Below are positions 57,495 through 64,000 of a stretch of DNA of 64,000 bases, in pieces (position 1 is the first letter of the stretch; every line of letters starts with the position of its first letter). Origin of the DNA: Brachynemurus nebulosus. Its lineage: Eukaryota; Arthropoda; Insecta; Neuroptera; Myrmeleontidae. The notes beneath the pieces were generated by a model that saw nothing but the letters and a program-made list of their open reading frames with translations, was not told where the DNA came from and did no database searches. The position numbers and the translations under genes were made by a program. The stretch covers positions 27,874,413 to 27,938,412 of the forward strand of contig JAPWDM010000007.1 in the NCBI GenBank assembly GCA_035578155.1, written 5' to 3'.

Positions 57495-58017
57495 TACAGT
57501 TGATCCTTTTTTGTGCGGTGGAGGGAACCGCATAAAAAAAATCGCACAAAAAAAATATATTCAAAAATATCATAAATAGCTACAAAAAGTATAGTTCGGT
57601 CCAGATTGTACAAAAAACTTTTTTTATGCGGTTGGTCGGGACCGCATAAAAAATGTTTCATCGAAAAAACATCACTCAAAACGCTCAAAACTTAGAAATA
57701 TCCTTAGAAGTTGCTTCTATAAACAAGATAAAGCATTAATTTACACGTAGAAACATTTTACTTCAATTTTATAATATTATGAAAATTTTGAAAAATACAT
57801 CTTTAACAAAATTAAATGATTCAATAACTTATGTACTTATGCAATGTATTGATAAAATGCTTAAAAGCCGTTAAAAATTATTTTTATCAAAGAAAGTTAT
57901 TATAGTAATTGTTTAAGTTTCTTACTGTCTCGTGATTTTGATTCACATTATGCATTTTAATGGCCATTTTTTTACAAACCGTATAAAAAAAATCGCATAA
58001 AAAAGAGTTCAGCTGTA
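57495..58017. mobile_element. Tc1/mariner-type MITE, complete copy
   Basis: The element 57497-58015 is flanked by TA. It starts CAGTTGATCC and ends TCAGCTG. GCGGT...ACCGCATAAAAAA inverted motifs repeat inside. 57690-58015 matches 1-327. Confidence 0.75.
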
Positions 58018-58345
58018 TTTCAAAATAAAAGTAAATGAAAAAGACTTAATGTTAAATTATTTTGGTTAAATTAAATTTTATTCAAATTAATAATAATCTA
58101 TGTTGTTTCTAACATTTCTAATAAGAGCAAAATTTGCTTTTTAAATCTGAATCTTCACCGTTACGAAAAAAATCTTAAATACAACATTGTTTATTTTGTC
58201 GACACTGACAGCAGGTCGTCCAAGTTGCGAAATGTTTAAATATTTCTGCCTGTAAGTGTACTTTATTACACTAAAAACATAGGCGAAATGTCTCAGTGAA
58301 TTTATATTCATAAATATTAAAGAAGATGTCTGACGTTTGTTGGCA

Positions 58346-58878
58346 TTATGCCGCTGCTACACGATGCTACGAACACCTTCCAACATTCGACGTTGGATGG
58401 TTCATAGCATCGTGTAGCCGTTGTTCGAACCTACGAGTGTCCAATGTCGAGCGTCAAACATTCGCATTTGGTCGTGTCCCGTTCGATGTCGGTATTCTTG
58501 CACCGAGTGAAAGGGATGCTTCGAACGTTTGAAGGTCAATGTTGGTTGTGTTCGTTGGTTGCGCACGACTCGTTCATGTGAAGAGAGACAACATCAGTGT
58601 ATAACATTAGAGATAACATCAGACAGATAACATCTTCGTCACGTTTGTCCCAACACATTATACAAGAGAGACAACATCAGTGTATAACATTAGAGATAAC
58701 ATCAGACAGATAACAGCGTTTCGACTGAGTACCAACACATCATCATTCGTATTGGATCAAACATTCGACTCACCGTGTAGCAGATACATTCGTCGCACCA
58801 ACTATCGAACTTAATTGCCTCAAACGTTCGATCGAATGTTGGAAGGAACGTTCGTAGCATCGTGTAGAAGCCGCTTTA
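58346..58878. mobile_element. PIF/Harbinger-like MITE, copy 2 with internal duplication
   Basis: The element 58349-58875 is flanked by TTA. Same ends and hairpin as 30913-31368. The AAGAGAGACAACATCAGTGT segment occurs twice here (about 58580 and 58674) but once in copy 1. Confidence 0.8.
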
Positions 58879-59320
58879 CAAAGGAAATGCGAGTTTCATG
58901 TCATGTCTTTGGTGCAACCACAATAAACCAGAATATTTTACATATAACCGTAGGACATCATTAAATGAAAATCATAAACAGACCTGAACAAGATGATTAA
59001 AGTTAAGACTTCCCTTTAAATTGTTGAGAAAATTCTATTTTCATTTTGCTTTGTTCAAGAAAATACTTGCAGAAACAGCTTGAAAACCTCAGCATACAAT
59101 ATTTTAATAAATAAATTCCTAGAACACAATAAGTAATAAACTGTTGTAAACTGTAAAGGTGCGTCCAGACCAACGCGCCGCGCAGTGCAGAATGCTCGCG
59201 AGCGTTGCAAAAACAGTCAGTGTGGACGTGTCGCACAGCTGCAACAGTTTGCGCACAAATCAACATGTTCGTGATAATGTCGGTAAATACTTCAAAAGAC
59301 ATTTTTGTTGCAGCATAAAA

Positions 59321-59322
<2 letters not shown>

Positions 59323-59357
<35 letters not shown>

Positions 59358-59360
59358 TAT
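59323..59360. repeat. (ATT)n microsatellite
   Basis: About 12 ATT trinucleotides. Just upstream, 59158-59260 is GC-rich (GTGCGTCCAGACCAACGCGC) and looks like an end of a decayed MITE. Confidence 0.85.
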
Positions 59361-59652
59361 TATAAAATTGCCATCGGGTCGTCCCCATTCACCCTTTTAT
59401 AGTCTCTTTTGACTCCAATTTGTCATAGAGAGGAAATTATATGATTTTTGTTATTTTTTCAAAAACCACTGATATATTCAAAATTTTTGGATACTGTGAT
59501 AAAGTGACCATCCTCGCATAAATTTTTAATATATCAGAGATTAGGTAATTATAAAATAAATACAAAAAAACATGGTGTGAAGTCTGAATTCGTGTCTATT
59601 CACCCCTGTCTACGGTATAATAATTTTATATTATTTATTTTATAAAATAAAT

Positions 59653-60605
59653 TAACGTAAAAGCCCCTATACTGGAACGCGATCATATGTCCAAACAGTT
59701 TTGACATTTATATATCAATGAAGTTATTTCTGAAAGAAACCTCTGATAACCTAAATTATTATTAATAGAATGATTATTTTTCAATATATATTTCTTGATC
59801 CTTTTTGATTGTATTTTGATCCTTTTTTTACGTCTGATACTTAAAGCATTCTATGTTTCCTACTTTGACGTCTAGATGTCACTCTATGTGTCATATTACT
59901 CATATTACACGTCTGTTTGTATATCGGTTCCCAACTCCTAGTGTCATTAATATTTCTTTGTTTGGATATAGATGTCGACATTTTGTAAAAGAAAAATATT
60001 AATAAATAAAAATTTTTGGGTTGTATTTTTTTAAAAACATATTCATTGGATTAAAAAAACTTTCTTTCATGCTTATTAAGAAAAAAAATGGGTTTTTAAC
60101 TCTTTGCACTCAAGCAAAAAAAAAGTGAGTTGTAAATAGGCTGGTAAGACATGTAGCACATGACAACGACCGACGTTCTTTTTTTGACGGATTCTTTTGA
60201 CGTTCTAACCTTGTTTCCCCAAAGTTGAATACTAAATGCGCTAAATACGTCCTCAATGCTGTTTTTATTAGTTTTTAATTTTAAAAAGATAATTCAACGT
60301 GATTTTGTATTATTTTATTTACAATTTTTCTAATAAATGAATGTGTTTGCAGTTATTGAATAAAATATTCATGTAATGTGAAGTATGAGCAGTCATTACA
60401 GTTCAACATTCAGTGTGTCATGTGGTACATGTCTTATGATCCAACAGACAAAACACCTTTAAATATGGTAGAGTTAATGGACAAACCACCTTGTCATGCT
60501 GTACATGTCTTATAAGCGCAAAGAGTTAATTTATTTGTCAATTTTTATAAACCAGTTTAATTACACACTTAAAAATAGTGTTCCGGTATAGGGGCTTTTA
60601 CGTTA
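59653..60605. mobile_element. TA-flanked MITE (TAACGTAAAAGCCCC family), copy B, carrying a nested insertion
   Basis: Same TIRs as copy A at 43297-43879. It is longer because a 426-bp piggyBac-type MITE is inserted at TTAA (60096-60099). Confidence 0.85.
60096..60529. mobile_element. piggyBac-type MITE, copy 2 (nested)
   Basis: The element 60100-60525 lies between TTAA duplications (60096-60099, 60526-60529). Nearly identical to 28557-28981. The host element's other copy shows the pre-insertion site. Confidence 0.92.
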
Positions 60606-61608
60606 CTGCCTAAAAAAAAATTATTTAAAATACTCAATTTTTCACACCGCTGACTACCCGTAACCCCTTAAAATGCGACAAATGTCCAACATTCGTCTTG
60701 GTTCTCTATTCAACTACTCTCCTTTTTTTTAAATTTTAATAAGATAGGAATTATCAACGTACAACGCACTCTTAGTGCCTAAAATTTCCTTTTAGTGAAA
60801 AAAAGTAATTCGTTTTTTATCGACCAATCAATTGATTACAGTTTAACACAAGTACTAGTGAAAGTTCTACGTAAAAAATTCATGTGCATTATTATTCTGA
60901 AACTAGCAATTATGCCTTGAAAAAGAAACTTTCCGTCGTGTTAAGCCAATAAATCGTATCTTAAGTTCCATTTATGTTCCTCCATTGCAATTATTGAAAT
61001 ATATAAAAAAAAATGGTGAAACGTTTGTCTGTCGTTTTTCGAATATCATCGTTTGGCTTTACTCGTCCGTTAGCGTTTTGTCGAGTTTAATGGAAACGCG
61101 CAATGCAGATACTGTAATGAATAAAAAAAAAAAAAACATACACACACAACTTATAGTACGAACCACTGACTACATATTTTAATATCCTTCAAGTCTTAAA
61201 CATTGTTACATTTAACGTATTGTGTACGATTGCCACGATGCTAGAGACACAATGTCGTTTACATTTTCACAATAATCATGCCAGAGCCAGAGGAGAGATA
61301 CCAACAAACTACACGCAGACAAACAGACGAACACAATACAATGTGGAATTGTACGATTCTTTCCTCTTGTATGTTTTTTAAATTGAAAATAACGTTCATT
61401 GTTCTAGATAAACAATTAAATTCATAATTTACATACGTTACATAAATCAGGAATAATAGAAAAATGAATTTTAGTCGTTTAAAATAATATTTTTTTTTAA
61501 ATTGCTTTTTTTTTTTAAATTTCCCGCAACTCTTTTATCAGTACATGCTTATCAATGAGTTCAATACGAAATTGTGTCCAAAATGAGCACAAAATGTTAT
61601 AGGGATAT
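60606..61608. other. No gene seen
   Basis: AT-rich sequence with short frames only. Confidence 0.5.
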
Positions 61609-62420
61609 AGGGTTGACCGGGGTAATTGTGAATGGATTTTCATGAGTTGTGAGATAAAAGCGTTGTTTTAAGTATTTTTTATTTTATATATCACATTATG
61701 GTTGATTTATTTTTAATTCTACATTATTCAGGATGCACCACACAAATTTTGAGCAAATTCGTATGAAAAACAAAAATTTTATAAGCCATTCACTTTTCGC
61801 CGGTGCGGTTTTACAAATCTTATGAATTTCGGGGTAAAAGTGAATGCCATCGGAAAAATTATTTAGAATGGATTACAAGAGAAGTGTGGTAGGTCAGAGT
61901 AAAGTCCAACTCAAATTCTTCACATTTACTCCACTTTCAAATTTTTTCACCATACTTTAGCGGTCACAATTTCTCTTTGTTTAATGCAAGTTATGCATAC
62001 CTCAAATTTCTACAAAAAATCAAAAATTGTAGGAACAAATTTATTACAAGATAAAAATGATGTTTTGATGATATTTTGTCATTTTATCATATAAAAAATC
62101 AAAAAATTACATGTATTCACACAAAAACAAGGAAAATAAGACTTTTTCAAGGAAATACATTTAGTTTACATGAATAAAAAACATTTTTTTGTATTATTTG
62201 TATAACGGAAACTTGTACAATAAGGTCACCAGCACTTTCATCAAAAAAATTTAAAAAAAAGATACTAATACTTGGAGAATTGTTATGAAATTTTAATAGC
62301 ATATTAAGAAAGGACAGAAAAACATATTAAGAGTTGATTTTTTACAATATTAATGTTATTTTAGAAATTATAGGCGCCGTTCACAATTGCCCCAATTCAC
62401 AATTACCCCGGTCAACCCTA
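61609..62420. mobile_element. TA-ended MITE with GGGTTGACCGGGG termini
   Basis: TIR TAGGGTTGACCGGGGTAATT at 61609 and complement ending at 62420. Subterminal TCACAATTGCCCC words repeat. 812 bp; no transposase. Confidence 0.75.
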
Positions 62421-63874
62421 CCCATTTGTCTTATTTGTCTGTGCGATAATCCGGTCCTGATTGTAACGTCTGTAGGTTCTATAGATATTATTGCGCAATA
62501 TCACTTCATTTGTTTACATGTTTCGGTTTATTTGTTTATTATTAAATGCCTATTGTTTGAAACAGTTTGAATAACTAATTTGTAAAACACACAGCATCTT
62601 TATCACTTAATATTTTGAATTAAATAACAATTGAAATATTGTACAATTCCTACATGAAATTTATTGTACAAATTCTTTTTACAAATTATTGAATTGTCTG
62701 GAGAAAACTTTAATAAATTACATAAAGTGATTCCACAGTATTATTGAGAGTGTAGGGACCGCTTTATAGAAATGACGTATTACTTAAAAAATTACGCAGA
62801 TTTCAATAATAAAAATTGCAAGTAAATTTTTTGTTTACGTCATATAGTTTTTTTCTTTTATTATTTTTGCCTTTTTTCAAGCCAAAGTTGCATACTTGAG
62901 GTATATTGGAGGAACAATTTTGTTGCTAACAAAACAAATTTTTATATTTTATTAGAATCGTAATTTGTGCACTATTTGGAATTTGGAAATGAATTCTAGT
63001 TTTTCGAAATCGTCCCTTTCATTTTTATTAAAATTAGACAAATAGGGCCACTAAAAAAGAGATTTCAGTTGGGTCAATCATATTACTAAAAGGGCGACAT
63101 TGTCGACCGGTAACGTTATTGTATTATTGTTATATATTTTGTATATTGTCATCTATACCATGATATAACGCTTTGCGTTGAACTGGTAAAATAAAGAAAA
63201 TTTTAACAAAAAATATTACTAAAAGAAATTTCGCCATTTTTATAGAAAAAATGAAAATTCGCATGAAAATAAGCCAAATTCAACCAATCATCCCCAAACT
63301 CAAATTACTTCCATAAGTCTTGATTTAAAAAAAAGAATTTTTGTAATTTTATGACGTCATCAAAGTAACTAAAATTTTTCGATGCTTTAAAAATCGTAAA
63401 TAAATTGATGATATTGAAAGAGAATTATAGGTTTTAGAAGCCACAATTAAATACATTATATAGAACCATTTGGAAAAAGATTTTTGCTGAATCAGTCATA
63501 TTTCTAAAAGAAATTTCGTCATTTTGATTAAAAATGAAAAGTTCATTACCCTAATACAAATTACTTCTAAGATGCTTGATTTGCGAACAAAAAACTACCA
63601 TTTTTTATTTTAAATTCTTCCTTCTATGTTTTTGCTTTTTTCAGCTTGTTTAATTATTTTCCCTGTATTTCTGATAAATTCGAAATTTATATGTTTCTAA
63701 ACATAAATCTAGCTTTGAGAAGCTTTGAGCGCATTGCTAAATTTAATGAAAAACATGATAGGATCTCCAAATATAAGAAATCAAACTGTCTTAGAAACAA
63801 TCTAAAGTATTTTGAGATCCTAAGTAGGTACATTAAAGCATCTATTTTCATTCTTGAGATATTGGGATTTACTT
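62421..63874. other. No gene seen
   Basis: AT-rich. A short imperfect repetition (TTACTAAAAGAAATTTCGCCA about 63214; TTTCTAAAAGAAATTTCGTCA about 63500) suggests a diverged duplication of about 290 bp. Confidence 0.5.
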
Positions 63875-64000
63875 TAGTGATGTCGAGTCAAGGTACAGTT
63901 AGTCGCTTAATCGGCTAAAGTTGTTTTTTAGATCAAATTAGTCATTAATCGTATCGAGTATACAGTAGTGATGTCGAGTCGAGATGCAGTTAGTCGATTA
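63875..64000. mobile_element. Two successive hAT TIRs at window edge
   Basis: TAGTGATGTCGAGTC begins at 63875 and again at 63966, both followed by CAGTTAGTCG. Same family as 45079-46208. The second element continues beyond the window. Confidence 0.6.

Overview
This is eukaryotic, AT-rich, intron-bearing DNA from an insect nuclear genome. The evidence is GT-AG introns, very low gene density, many short terminal-inverted-repeat (TIR) elements, and two members of the TipE/TEH family of sodium-channel auxiliary subunits, a family known from insects. I cannot name the species. There are no rRNA genes, no CRISPR arrays and no bacterial operons.

Layout. 1-11.3 kb: no recognised exons, only degenerate repeats and MITEs (short non-autonomous transposons). 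11.37-16.79 kb (+): the 3' seven coding exons of an IQSEC/BRAG-type Arf guanine-nucleotide exchange factor (Drosophila schizo family; IQ motif, Sec7, PH, C-terminal PDZ ligand). All intron phases agree, but the 5' end is not found. 21.08-26.06 kb (-): a complete seven-exon carnitine O-palmitoyltransferase 2 gene (656 aa), convergent with IQSEC. 26-32.8 kb: intergenic, including a piggyBac-type element with a possible transposase relic. 32.8-35.63 kb (-): a TEH1-like gene whose last intron is mostly a ~1.5-kb foldback. 36.12-36.45 kb (+): a candidate two-exon gene for a 45-aa protein. 37.87-39.23 kb (-): a single-exon, 452-aa, cysteine-rich second TipE-family gene. 39.2-64 kb: no supported gene, but a dense graveyard of MITEs, hairpins, a 7-unit minisatellite, (TA)n tracts and reverse-transcriptase relics.

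How the genes relate. The two TipE-family genes are tandem paralogs on one strand and probably belong to the family that tunes the voltage-gated sodium channel. IQSEC (Arf6 activation at membranes and synapses) and CPT2 (mitochondrial fatty-acid oxidation) are functionally unrelated neighbours.

The most interesting signals are: a stop codon lying inside the splice-donor consensus of the TEH1-like gene, giving two predicted C-termini; the large intronic hairpin in that gene; the small-protein candidate between the two TipE-type genes; a reverse-transcriptase fragment that supplies the splice acceptor of CPT2 exon 5; and a natural 'empty site' that proves a TTAA insertion of one MITE into another.
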